NCBI GenBank assembly: GCA_946611595.1
Contig: CAMODY010000040.1
Span: 1-12,718 of the forward strand
Direction: 5' to 3'
DNA: 12,718 nt
Source: an uncultured Clostridia bacterium
GTDB lineage: Bacteria; Bacillota; Clostridia; Lachnospirales; Lachnospiraceae
Translations under genes and position numbers: made by a program
Notes under the pieces: model-generated
The model's input: only the letters and a program-made list of their open reading frames with translations
What the model was told of the DNA's origin: nothing
Databases searched by the model: none
Shown: in pieces, positions 1-7,763 of the stretch
How the letters are laid out: each line of letters begins with the position of its first letter
Numbering within the stretch: position 1 is the stretch's first letter

Positions 1-316
1 TTTCGCTTACCTTTCCGGTAAAGCAGATCTCATCCCCTGCAAAGACAGGTTTGGAGAATTTCACCTCCACACTCTGGATCAAGGAATACTTTCCGGGCAT
101 ATAAACACCAGCCATGGTTGAAAGGAATGACGCCGTCAGCATTCCAAAGCATACCTTATCCGGATAGCCTTTTTCCTTTGCATAGTCTGCATCCTGATGC
201 AAAGGATTCACATCTCCGGTAAGCGTGCGGAAATTTTCGATCATCTCCTCCGTGATCGTCACGGAAAAACTTTCTTTCTGCCCTTCTGCTATTTCATCAA
301 ATCGATATTCGTTCAT
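1..316 (-). CDS. MaoC-like (R)-specific enoyl hydratase/dehydratase, partial
   Basis: N-terminal 105 codons of a hot-dog-fold hydratase; the C-terminus lies beyond the left edge. The family reversibly hydrates trans-2-enoyl thioesters of CoA or ACP in the cytoplasm. The diagnostic hydratase motif is visible at about residues 31-66: TLTGDVNPLH, then a GML-TASFLS stretch. It carries the expected catalytic Asp35 and His40, spaced as in PhaJ-type enzymes. The family is usually about 130-150 residues, so roughly a quarter is missing. It begins with ATG at 316, 47 bases after the GT2 stop, and a hairpin lies in that gap. As the eleventh gene of the operon it could tailor a carrier-bound acyl group destined for transfer by the MBOAT proteins, but that substrate is inferred. 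A role in general fatty acid or butyrate metabolism is also possible. Confidence 0.88.
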   Translation of the reverse strand, partial: MNEYRFDEIAEGQKESFSVTITEEMIENFRTLTGDVNPLHQDADYAKEKGYPDKVCFGMLTASFLSTMAGVYMPGKYSLIQSVEVKFSKPVFAGDEICFTGKVSE

Positions 317-332
317 ATTCTGCTTTCTTTCC

Positions 333-353
333 CGGAAGCGATCAAAGCTTCCG
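333..353 (-). other. Intercistronic hairpin before the MaoC-like gene
   Basis: A perfect 7-bp inverted repeat (CGGAAGC / GCTTCCG with a 7-base loop) lies in the 47-base gap between the GT2 and MaoC-like genes. In the minus-strand transcript the stem can gain two G-U pairs and then covers part of the GGGAAAG stretch that may act as the ribosome binding site for the MaoC-like gene. No U-run follows, so it does not look like a terminator. A role in mRNA stability or in tuning translation of the last visible gene is inferred. Confidence 0.5.
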
Positions 354-363
354 AATTATCTTT

Positions 364-1290
364 TTAGAGTTTTTCAACGTCCTGTACAATATAGCGCTGT
401 CTTCTGAAATTAAGGTTTAAGATCAGCGACAGATATTTAATAACAAAGGTCAGGATCGCAAACAAAACAAAGAAACCGATCGCAAGGAAGATCATGATCG
501 GTGTCCAACCTTCGACAGGATGGCCTGTTGCAAAAACTATGACCGTATAAATACCCACGATCGCGGCAAAGATCAGCATTACGATCGACATGACAAATGC
601 GATCTTATATCCGATGTCGGTAAACAGCAGCAGCGAATTCATTGCAAGAGAGCTGCGCTCTTTACGGCTCTTATAATCAGCTTTTTGCACTTTCATTTCA
701 GGAAACGTAAGGAAGGTCTGCTTAAGCCCTGAATTTGCATTGGCCGCTTTTTTGTACATCTGCACGTGGTTCATGGCCGAAACCCTGTTGATCGCTCTTC
801 TTGAGGTCAGGCGGAATGCTTCTGTGCGAAGTTTTGTTTTGATGTTGGAATAACGGTTAAACACGCCATAAAACAGACGGGATGATAATCTTCCTTTTCC
901 TTCCGGACACGCAGAAATAATATCGTAGCCTTCCTGCATCTTTCGGTACAATTTCTCGATCATATCAGAAGGCCAGATCACAATGGCCTGATCGAATTCA
1001 TAAACAAAATCGCCGATCGCAATATCTTCTCCCGCATTCATGCCAAGCTCCGTCCCCTGGGCATATCCCATGTTGACCAACGTTACTGCATGCTCAGCAT
1101 CTTTGGCAAACTCCCTGATAATCTCTTCTGAGTCATCCTTAGAGGCATCATTAACGCAGATGATCTCAAACTCATTGAAGAGGCGGTCCATCTCCGAATA
1201 TACATGCTCTAAAAAGGCCTTAAGTGTCCGTTCATTGTTGCGGACATATACGACTGCCGAGATAAAGTTTTGTTCTTTTTCGATACTCAT
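364..1290 (-). CDS. Family 2 glycosyltransferase with two C-terminal membrane helices (GtrB/DPM1-like)
   Basis: A 308-residue protein with an N-terminal GT-A domain (about 10-210) and two hydrophobic helices (about 228-255 and 262-290). This is the layout of polyprenyl-phosphate sugar synthases such as GtrB. Such enzymes move a sugar from a nucleotide donor to undecaprenyl phosphate on the inner membrane face. Visible family marks are the YVRNNE start strand, the nucleotide-binding VNDASKDDS (47-54) and NMGYAQGTELGMNAG (73-87). The metal-binding DxD that normally follows IGD is here YEFD (Glu98-x-Asp100), an unusual substitution. The start overlaps the stop of the FAD oxidoreductase gene by four bases (ATGA), with GAGG a few bases upstream, so the two are probably translationally coupled. 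It probably supplies a lipid-linked sugar for the modification system; the sugar is unknown. Confidence 0.9.
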   Translation of the reverse strand: MSIEKEQNFISAVVYVRNNERTLKAFLEHVYSEMDRLFNEFEIICVNDASKDDSEEIIREFAKDAEHAVTLVNMGYAQGTELGMNAGEDIAIGDFVYEFDQAIVIWPSDMIEKLYRKMQEGYDIISACPEGKGRLSSRLFYGVFNRYSNIKTKLRTEAFRLTSRRAINRVSAMNHVQMYKKAANANSGLKQTFLTFPEMKVQKADYKSRKERSSLAMNSLLLFTDIGYKIAFVMSIVMLIFAAIVGIYTVIVFATGHPVEGWTPIMIFLAIGFFVLFAILTFVIKYLSLILNLNFRRQRYIVQDVEKL

Positions 1291-2411
1291 AATATTTCCT
1301 CTAAATCATAAACAGTGGTGATCTTTCCGGATAAAACACTGATGAATGTCGGCTTATTGGAATGGATCCTTATGCAGGTCGGACGTGAGTCGTCGACATC
1401 AGATGCCATTAAGATCGGCTTCATGGAATACAAGGAATCCACATACTCTATTTTATACTCATCTTTTAAATATTTAGATGCAAGTTTTGACATATAGCCC
1501 CAGGCACTCTTTGGCTTTGCCTCACAGTGGCTGCAGTTTAAGAGATTACCCGGCCTGCATCCTGCAGAGCATTTTTTCTGACAATCAAATGTTGCTGTCT
1601 CATCATAGCTGGTCTCATGCGGAGTAAAGGTGACAGAGGTTAAGGAATGAAGTCCCGTCTTTCCAAATGGCATAACGCTGAAAAATGGTCCATCCATAAC
1701 CGTAATTCCTAAGTCTTTTAGTTGCTCACTTACTCTGCAAAGGATCACTTCGCAAAGTTCATATTTAATCTTAAAGCTATCAAAGCCCGCTAAAGAACAG
1801 ATCTCATTTACTCCGGCATAGGTCGCATTTAAAACAAAAGCGCTTTCATAAGAGTCCTGCGCTGTATTGATCACATAAGTTTCATCTTTCTTTTCGATCG
1901 CTGTAACCGCGCTGTTATAGAGAATCGTGACATTAGAAAGAGCTGCAAGTTCTTTTAAGAACCTTTCTTTTAAGATCTGTGCATCAAAGGTTGCTTCTCC
2001 TGTAAGAAAGGCTCCATCACACATGCCTGCTTTAAAGAACTCTTCTACCGGAACCGGATGGCAGGGAATTCCTGCTGCCTGAGCAAACTTTTCAAACTGC
2101 GAAGCCTGCGTCCAGGAAAACTTTTTGCTCGTTGCATAAACCTGACGAAAATCTTGTTTGATGCACTCCGGATGATCACTTACAAAACGATCAAAATAGC
2201 GGACCGTGGAAACCGCCGTAGAAAGAGAGCGCGGGTAGTGATAGCCCAAATGCACTCTTGCCTGATTTACATAAGTCGCGCGCATAAAAGCTTCCGCTTC
2301 TTTTTCAAGAACCAGAACCTTCTCTCCTTTCTTTCCGCAAAGAAGGGCTGCGTAAAGGCCGTAAATACCGGCGCCGATTATGATCTTGTCATAGGTTTTT
2401 GTGTTGCTCAT
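1287..2411 (-). CDS. FAD-dependent oxidoreductase, DAO family, with cysteine cluster
   Basis: A 374-residue cytoplasmic flavoprotein. The N-terminus carries the Rossmann dinucleotide-binding signature GAGIYG (13-18), with Glu36 at the end of the second strand to bind the FAD ribose. A substrate-side segment NQARVHLGYHYPRS (49-62) and the C-terminal SVLSGKITTVYD (358-369) fit the D-amino-acid-oxidase/glycine-oxidase-like superfamily. The family oxidises amines or hydroxyl groups, or reduces using FAD; the substrate is not readable here. An insert at 277-296 holds five cysteines (C277-x3-C281-x3-C285-x7-C293-x2-C296), which could bind a metal or Fe-S cluster. The gene starts 11 bases after the DHHW gene and overlaps the GT2 gene by four bases. 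Its place suggests oxidative tailoring of a sugar or acyl precursor for the surface glycan. Confidence 0.85.
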   Translation of the reverse strand: MSNTKTYDKIIIGAGIYGLYAALLCGKKGEKVLVLEKEAEAFMRATYVNQARVHLGYHYPRSLSTAVSTVRYFDRFVSDHPECIKQDFRQVYATSKKFSWTQASQFEKFAQAAGIPCHPVPVEEFFKAGMCDGAFLTGEATFDAQILKERFLKELAALSNVTILYNSAVTAIEKKDETYVINTAQDSYESAFVLNATYAGVNEICSLAGFDSFKIKYELCEVILCRVSEQLKDLGITVMDGPFFSVMPFGKTGLHSLTSVTFTPHETSYDETATFDCQKKCSAGCRPGNLLNCSHCEAKPKSAWGYMSKLASKYLKDEYKIEYVDSLYSMKPILMASDVDDSRPTCIRIHSNKPTFISVLSGKITTVYDLEEIL

Positions 2412-2422
2412 TTTACTTCAAA

Positions 2423-3697
2423 TCAAAAATCAAAGATCGGATAGTAATCCTGGATGATCGTTGTCGAATACGTACTGATCACGAAATCCGGTTGCTGCTC
2501 CGTAACATACTCTTTGATGCTTCCTTCAAAATATCTCGGATCAATGATCTCAACCTTGCTGCAGTTAAGCGCAAGCAAAGAGGTCATCGGGATCGCAAGA
2601 GAATCTCCGACGATCAGGATATAGTTATCATTCGGAGGAACATTGTTTTCTACAGTTGCAAGTCCTGTTCCGTAAAAACTGAGCAGTGCAAGATAGCACT
2701 CTCTCCAGTAAATATCCGGATACTGCATTTCCTCGTAGTCATAGGTGACCGTAAGGTCTCCGCTCTTATGAATGTCTTTATTCTCCATGATGAAAGTAAT
2801 ATCCGTATCAAATTCCGGATACAGGATCTCAAAATCATCCGGCTCTGCAGCTGCAAGTGTTGCCCTTCTGCCAAGAGAGCCAAGATAAAACTCTTTTAAT
2901 ACTTCCACCCTGTATTTATCTGCATCATAGATCGCCGGATCAAAGCCAAGATTATAATGCTCATTCAGGTAGACAGAAAGTTCGCTGGTCGCCCAAAGCG
3001 CAACCGGCTGCCTCCAATGGTGGTCAGTCTTAAAGAAGAGACTATGATAATCATCAAAAGTTTCATGGATATTATCGCGCAGATCAAAGCACTCGATTCC
3101 ATAGCCTTCAAGGTCTTCGATCAAAAGGTCAGCATTATAATTTGCAAAGTCTTTTACATTATTGACCTTTGGATCGCCGAACTTATCCACATTTCCTGGA
3201 GTCTGCATGTAGAAAAATTTTGATCCCGCTGCTTCAGCCGTATCTTTCAGCCCCTTGATCTTTGTAGCGATCTTCTGGATGGCTTCCGCACTTTCTTTTT
3301 CGTTTGCATTCGCCATATATCCATCGTCCAGATACAAAATACTGTTATACTCTCCCGGCGCATAGATCTTCCAGCCGATCAGGTTTTTATAAGTGACCGC
3401 AGCTTCGACCATTTTATGGCGTCCAAGTAATAGTTCTTTCGAATATGCATCTACATAGTTTTCGGCTGCATAGATACTATTGTTATATCCTTTGTAAATT
3501 TTCTGTATAAAAGGATCCTCGTGATTTACTTCATAGACCTGAGTCTCGATATCATGGTCCATCTTAAAGAGGTCTGTAGCGCCGCACTTGATCGCAATCG
3601 CACAGCCAATGATAGATAGCAGGAATAAGACCATGATGCAGATCACAATCCGTGTCGATATTTTTGTAATTGTATTTTTTGCTTTTTTCTCCTGCAT
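2423..3697 (-). CDS. DHHW-family SGNH protein (AlgJ/AlgX-like O-acyltransferase partner)
   Basis: A 424-residue protein with a short basic N-terminus and one membrane anchor (about 16-38), leaving the rest outside the membrane. It carries the TDHHW motif (Asp225, His227), which matches the D-x-H pair of AlgX/AlgJ proteins, and a GDSL serine block (VGDSLAIP, Ser366). Together these give a complete Ser-His-Asp triad in the circular order typical of AlgJ/AlgX, with the Asp-His first and the Ser near the C-terminus. In alginate acetylation, such proteins take an acyl group passed outward by an AlgI-type MBOAT and place it on the polymer. The gene follows its likely partner MBOAT A by 11 bases and has a strong AAGGAG site, so the pair looks like an algI-algJ module. 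The acceptor glycan and acyl group are unknown. Confidence 0.88.
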   Translation of the reverse strand: MQEKKAKNTITKISTRIVICIMVLFLLSIIGCAIAIKCGATDLFKMDHDIETQVYEVNHEDPFIQKIYKGYNNSIYAAENYVDAYSKELLLGRHKMVEAAVTYKNLIGWKIYAPGEYNSILYLDDGYMANANEKESAEAIQKIATKIKGLKDTAEAAGSKFFYMQTPGNVDKFGDPKVNNVKDFANYNADLLIEDLEGYGIECFDLRDNIHETFDDYHSLFFKTDHHWRQPVALWATSELSVYLNEHYNLGFDPAIYDADKYRVEVLKEFYLGSLGRRATLAAAEPDDFEILYPEFDTDITFIMENKDIHKSGDLTVTYDYEEMQYPDIYWRECYLALLSFYGTGLATVENNVPPNDNYILIVGDSLAIPMTSLLALNCSKVEIIDPRYFEGSIKEYVTEQQPDFVISTYSTTIIQDYYPIFDF

Positions 3698-3701
3698 TAT
3701 G

Positions 3702-3707
3702 CTCCTT
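3702..3707 (-). promoter_or_regulatory. Strong ribosome binding site of the DHHW gene
   Basis: The minus strand reads AAGGAG followed by four bases and then the ATG at 3697. It is one of the two best ribosome binding sites in the operon, and it sits in an 11-base gap. It supports the chosen start. Confidence 0.75.
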
Positions 3708-3708
3708 C

Positions 3709-5184
3709 TTAGAAGTTAAAGTAAATAAACGGATTATAAGTTTCTGTTACAACGGAAAGTACGGAAAGCACGAAGATTGCGAGGATTAAGATTCCTCTTA
3801 CAACATCTTTCAGTGTTTCGTTTTTTACTTTTCCGGAGACCCATCTTGCAAGCGGCGTACAAAGCAGGATTCCTGCCGGAAGTACAAATCTGCCGTTTGA
3901 AAGGTATTCCGCAAAATCAGCATCCACAAATGGAACGCCTTTCGCACCAAACATATTGGCAAAATAAGTACCTGCAGCTCCAAGGCTTTCTGCGCGGAAC
4001 AGGACATATGCCATCAATAAGAAAAAGATCACGTAAATATGAAAGAAGATCTTGCTAACCTGAAAGCCCTTAGTCGATGCAGCTTTCAGCGCCTTCTTTC
4101 CAAATCCTGAAAGACTCTCAAACGTCATAAGAACAAAGAATAAAAGTCCCCAGACCACAAAGTTCCAGTTTGCTCCATGCCAAAATCCCATCGCAAGCCA
4201 AAGGACCAAAAGCGCAAGCGTGGATGGAACATATTTGCCTTTCTTTTTTCCGAGTTTCTTTCTTGCCCATCCGCCAAGACGAATAAAGCCATTACTCTTT
4301 TGCAGCGGATAGAAGAGGTAATCTCTCATCCAGCTTCCAAGAGTCATATGCCATCTGCGCCAATACTCGGTAAAGGACATGGACACATAAGGATAATCAA
4401 AGTTCTCCGGGAAATGGAATCCAAAGATCCGTCCCATTCCGATCGCCATATCGGAATATCCTGAAAAGTCAAAGTAGATCTGCAAGGTGTAGCAGATCGT
4501 TCCAAGCCATGCGGTCGCAACCGATAAGGAGCCGGCACCGATATATGCGTAGTCAACGATAATTGCCAGGAAATTTGAAAGCAGAACCTTCTTTCCAAGT
4601 CCATACACAAAGCGCCTTACGCCTTCTGTGATATCTTCCGCAGTCTCTGTTCTTGTTGCAAGTTCTTCCGCCACGTCACTGTAACGGACGATCGGGCCAG
4701 CAACCAGCTGCGGGAACATGGAGATATAAAGTCCGAGCCATGCCAGGTTTTTCTGCACTTTTTTGCTGTTAAAATAAACATCCAATACATAGGAGAGTAT
4801 CTGGAAAGTATAGAACGAGATTCCCAAAGGAAGTGCAATATTAATGCGGTCTCCAAACATTCCGGATACAAAGCCTAAGTACTTAAAGACAAATAAGAGG
4901 CCAAGGTCTAAAACAAGAGCCGCTGCCAATAGCAGGCGTCTTTTGTAGAGTTCTTCATATTTTCCAAGCCCCAGTCCGATCAGCCAGTTGAGCACGATCG
5001 AGGCCATCATGATAAATACAAAGCGCGGCTCTCCCCAGGCATAGAAAACAAGACTTGCCACTAAAAGGACAATGTTCTTAAAGACCCTGCCTCCATCCTT
5101 ACACTTCTTTGTGAAAGGATTAAAGTAAAGGATCAGAACTGCCGGTAAAAATATGAATAAAAATATGTTGCCTGAAAATACCAC
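3709..5184 (-). CDS. MBOAT O-acyltransferase A (AlgI family)
   Basis: A 491-residue polytopic membrane protein of the membrane-bound O-acyltransferase family. It has the usual AlgI marks: an N-terminal MVFSxxxFLFxFLP-type segment, YFDFSGYSDMAIG (237-249), EYWRRWHMTLGSWMRDYL (273-290) and the catalytic-loop GFWHGANW with His336. AlgI-type proteins carry an acyl group from a cytoplasmic thioester through the membrane for O-acylation of an exported polysaccharide. The start is a GTG at 5184. It is preferred because the translation from it matches the canonical N-terminus exactly, with only five bases to the upstream SGNH gene. It is followed by the DHHW gene, its probable extracytoplasmic partner. 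All recognisable active-site residues are present, so it is expected to be active. Confidence 0.93.
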   Translation of the reverse strand: MVFSGNIFLFIFLPAVLILYFNPFTKKCKDGGRVFKNIVLLVASLVFYAWGEPRFVFIMMASIVLNWLIGLGLGKYEELYKRRLLLAAALVLDLGLLFVFKYLGFVSGMFGDRINIALPLGISFYTFQILSYVLDVYFNSKKVQKNLAWLGLYISMFPQLVAGPIVRYSDVAEELATRTETAEDITEGVRRFVYGLGKKVLLSNFLAIIVDYAYIGAGSLSVATAWLGTICYTLQIYFDFSGYSDMAIGMGRIFGFHFPENFDYPYVSMSFTEYWRRWHMTLGSWMRDYLFYPLQKSNGFIRLGGWARKKLGKKKGKYVPSTLALLVLWLAMGFWHGANWNFVVWGLLFFVLMTFESLSGFGKKALKAASTKGFQVSKIFFHIYVIFFLLMAYVLFRAESLGAAGTYFANMFGAKGVPFVDADFAEYLSNGRFVLPAGILLCTPLARWVSGKVKNETLKDVVRGILILAIFVLSVLSVVTETYNPFIYFNF

Positions 5185-5189
5185 TTCTT

Positions 5190-6233
5190 TTAGTTCTCTT
5201 TATAAGTTAAATATTCCTGATACATTTGATCCCATGCAGTTTCAATCGGGTTCTTCTGCCCTCTCTTATCTGTAAAGGAACAGTTCTGTTTCATATATGC
5301 TGCAAGATATTTGCTCACCTTCTCCGCCCCGTAAATATTAAAGTGGGAGGAAGAGTCTGCAAAATCTTTTGTTTCGTCAATCTTTATTTTCTCAAGGACG
5401 CTTTCCTCATTCATATCGAAAAAGGCAAGTCCTTCTTCTTTTGCCAGAGCCGTAACCGACTCATGCATTTCTTTGATCCAGCCCTTTGAAGGCGTTTTAA
5501 AAAGGATCAGTTCAATTCCGTATTCTTCGCAAAGCGCTCTTATCTTAGACAGATACAGGCGTCCAAGATCTGAGACCTCGGTTAAATAAGTGCCGCCAAA
5601 CTCTTTTAATGTCGGCAGCCAATTATACTGCTTTTCATAAACAAATACACTCTTTTCCGCTACATATCCCATAAAGGTATGCTCATATTTATCATGATAG
5701 CGGCTCTTAAGTGTGCCATCTAAAATATCTTTCCAACGTTCGTGGAATTTATACAGCGGGATATAATAATTGATCTTGCTGTATTCATTTTTTTCTTTGA
5801 TCTGATTATTTTCGTCATCTTCCCCCAGTTCTGAGATCAGCTTTATCTTATCCAGGTTCAAAGGCATTTTATCCAATGATAGCTGATTAAAGGAAGGTGT
5901 TCCATAATTATATTCAAAAGCGCCGCAGTCTAAGAAAACCGTTTTGGGCACTCTGTGTTTTAGTTCATTCTTAAGCTCATAGTAGGAAATGATCAGTGGT
6001 GCCTGCTCCGAAGATACATTGTATCCGGTATAGCCTGTCTCATCCCAGATCACAAGCGGATTAACGTTATAAAAAACGTTACTCGTTCCAAGCATGATAT
6101 AATCAGGCTCATCAACAACTCCGCCTTTTGTATCTGCAGAAAAGTCCGTATCCGGCATCAGTATTTTGTTGGCCAGAGCCAAAAGCAGCGCCAGGATTAG
6201 GCCAAAGCATACGGCTCTTGCAAATTTTCTCAT
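5190..6233 (-). CDS. Membrane-anchored SGNH-hydrolase-like protein
   Basis: A 347-residue protein with one N-terminal membrane helix or uncleaved signal (about 7-25), the rest predicted outside the membrane. MLGTSNVFYNVNP (47-59) fits the nucleophile block of clostridial SGNH proteins found beside MBOAT genes, with Ser51 as the likely nucleophile; the block reads GTS rather than GDS. Near the C-terminus ADSSSHFNIYGAEK (292-305) supplies the Asp-His pair, but with D-x3-H (Asp293, His297) rather than the more usual D-x2-H. The role is analogous to DltD or AlgJ: it would receive the acyl group from MBOAT B and act on the surface glycan. It starts three bases after MBOAT B and ends five bases before MBOAT A, so context alone does not decide the partner, though gene order favours MBOAT B. 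Confidence 0.75.
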   Translation of the reverse strand: MRKFARAVCFGLILALLLALANKILMPDTDFSADTKGGVVDEPDYIMLGTSNVFYNVNPLVIWDETGYTGYNVSSEQAPLIISYYELKNELKHRVPKTVFLDCGAFEYNYGTPSFNQLSLDKMPLNLDKIKLISELGEDDENNQIKEKNEYSKINYYIPLYKFHERWKDILDGTLKSRYHDKYEHTFMGYVAEKSVFVYEKQYNWLPTLKEFGGTYLTEVSDLGRLYLSKIRALCEEYGIELILFKTPSKGWIKEMHESVTALAKEEGLAFFDMNEESVLEKIKIDETKDFADSSSHFNIYGAEKVSKYLAAYMKQNCSFTDKRGQKNPIETAWDQMYQEYLTYKEN

Positions 6234-6236
6234 TTC

Positions 6237-7760
6237 TTAAAAAGCCTGATACACGAAACTTCCGGTATCAAATCCTCCATATTTTCCAAATAAAACTACT
6301 GCCATTACGAGCACAAGCAAAATGATCCATCTCCAGACGATGTTCATATCCTTAAGCCTTACTCTTACATCCTTCTTTGCATCCAGTCGGCTGACTACGA
6401 TCCAAAGGATAAAGCAAAGGATAAGGATGATCATATCCGGAAGATCAAGTCCTAAAAAGCTAGCTTCAAGGATTGAGCTGCTGCCCTCTGCCATCTGCAT
6501 GATTGCGCCTGTCGGCATTTTAAAGATCGTAGCTAAATATTGAGCTCCATCTTTTACGGTCGGCATGAAAACAAAGTATGCGCCAATCGTACTTAAAAGC
6601 AAGGTCCTTACTGTCATAAAGACTTTATAAGGCACGCTTTCCACCAATGCAGAAAAACGCTTTCTGAACTTTTTGATCAATGGATCAAAGACAGTTCCCA
6701 GGATAATGATTGCCGCATAAAATGCACCGCTTACCAAAAAGATGGCACTGATATCATGCCAAAGTGCATATACCAGCCAGACGAACAAAATACCGATACA
6801 AGTTACGATCGTAGCTGCCGCCTTTCGGCCGATCTTCTTCCCTGCTTTTTTCGTAAACTGTTTAGCCGGACGCGACATCGTAATGCTGTACATCACATAA
6901 TCTTTCAGCCAGGTTCCAAGGGTAATATGCCAGCGTCTCCAAAATTCCGGGATCGACTTAGACATATAAGAATGATTAAAGTTTTCCGGAAGCCGGATTC
7001 CTAAGATCTCTGCAGTTCCAATTACAATATCAATACAGCCTGAAAAATCCATGTAAAGGCGGAAGGAAAAAGCAAAGAAAGAAGCAATGACCCAGATACC
7101 TGTGTAGCTGCTCTTGCCCCATCCTTCTGTGATCGCCATCGAAACAAGTGCCAGGCGCTCTGAGATCACAAGCTTTTTAAAAAAACCCCAAAGGATACGC
7201 TGTATGCCAAAGGTCAGGTTCTGATAGCTGAACTTGTGGTAGGCTATCAGCTGTTTTGAAACTTCATCATATCTTAAGATCGGGCCCTGCGTCATGACCG
7301 GGAAGAACGTAAGGAACAATAAAAGCTTTGCAAAGTTTTTCTCTGCCTGAATCGTTCCCCGGAACACATCCACAGAATACGCAACTGCCATAATTGTAAA
7401 ATAAGACAGTCCGATCGGTACCGCGTAGCTTGCAATCTGTCCAAAGCCAAATCCCGTTAAGAAACCACTCCATCCGCTTCCGATCCTGCCTGCATATTTA
7501 AAGAGGAGCAGGATTCCGAAAAGCAGAATGAGCTCGATGAGCATCAAGAGCTTTCGTTTATTCGTTTCAAAATATTTCCCGAAAAAATAAACGATCACTG
7601 CATCTAAAACAGGTACAATGATCAGCCCGTATGAGCACAGTACATAAAAGGCCAGACCGGCAATTAAAAGCCAGACCCACTGCACTTTTCCCGGCAGTAA
7701 ATAATAGACCAGCGTAAAGACTGCCAGGAATATCAGGAAATAAAGGGAAACGAGACTCAT
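6237..7760 (-). CDS. MBOAT O-acyltransferase B (DltB/AlgI-related, divergent catalytic loop)
   Basis: A 507-residue polytopic membrane protein of the MBOAT family, paralogous to the one at 3709-5184. Shared marks are MDFSGCIDIVIG (237-248) and EFWRRWHITLGTWLKDYVMY (272-291). The catalytic His335 is kept, but the loop after it is WHDISAI instead of WHGANW, a real difference from typical AlgI and DltB proteins. It starts three bases after carrier protein 2 with no good ribosome binding site of its own, so it is probably translated by coupling to the carrier gene. The block carrier-MBOAT-SGNH has the same parts as DltC, DltB and DltD. It is inferred to pass an acyl group from carrier 2 to an extracytoplasmic acceptor; the acyl group may differ from that used by MBOAT A. 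Confidence 0.92.
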   Translation of the reverse strand: MSLVSLYFLIFLAVFTLVYYLLPGKVQWVWLLIAGLAFYVLCSYGLIIVPVLDAVIVYFFGKYFETNKRKLLMLIELILLFGILLLFKYAGRIGSGWSGFLTGFGFGQIASYAVPIGLSYFTIMAVAYSVDVFRGTIQAEKNFAKLLLFLTFFPVMTQGPILRYDEVSKQLIAYHKFSYQNLTFGIQRILWGFFKKLVISERLALVSMAITEGWGKSSYTGIWVIASFFAFSFRLYMDFSGCIDIVIGTAEILGIRLPENFNHSYMSKSIPEFWRRWHITLGTWLKDYVMYSITMSRPAKQFTKKAGKKIGRKAAATIVTCIGILFVWLVYALWHDISAIFLVSGAFYAAIIILGTVFDPLIKKFRKRFSALVESVPYKVFMTVRTLLLSTIGAYFVFMPTVKDGAQYLATIFKMPTGAIMQMAEGSSSILEASFLGLDLPDMIILILCFILWIVVSRLDAKKDVRVRLKDMNIVWRWIILLVLVMAVVLFGKYGGFDTGSFVYQAF

Positions 7761-7763
7761 GAT

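Noticed and set aside
333..353. Transcription terminator after the GT2 gene
   Set aside because: The stem is short and no U-run follows on the minus strand, so it is more likely a stability or translation element.
2399..2899. Plus-strand open frame of 166 codons
   Set aside because: It lies opposite the DHHW and FAD genes, whose proteins match known families. Its own translation is rich in Arg, Ile and Cys with no domain pattern.
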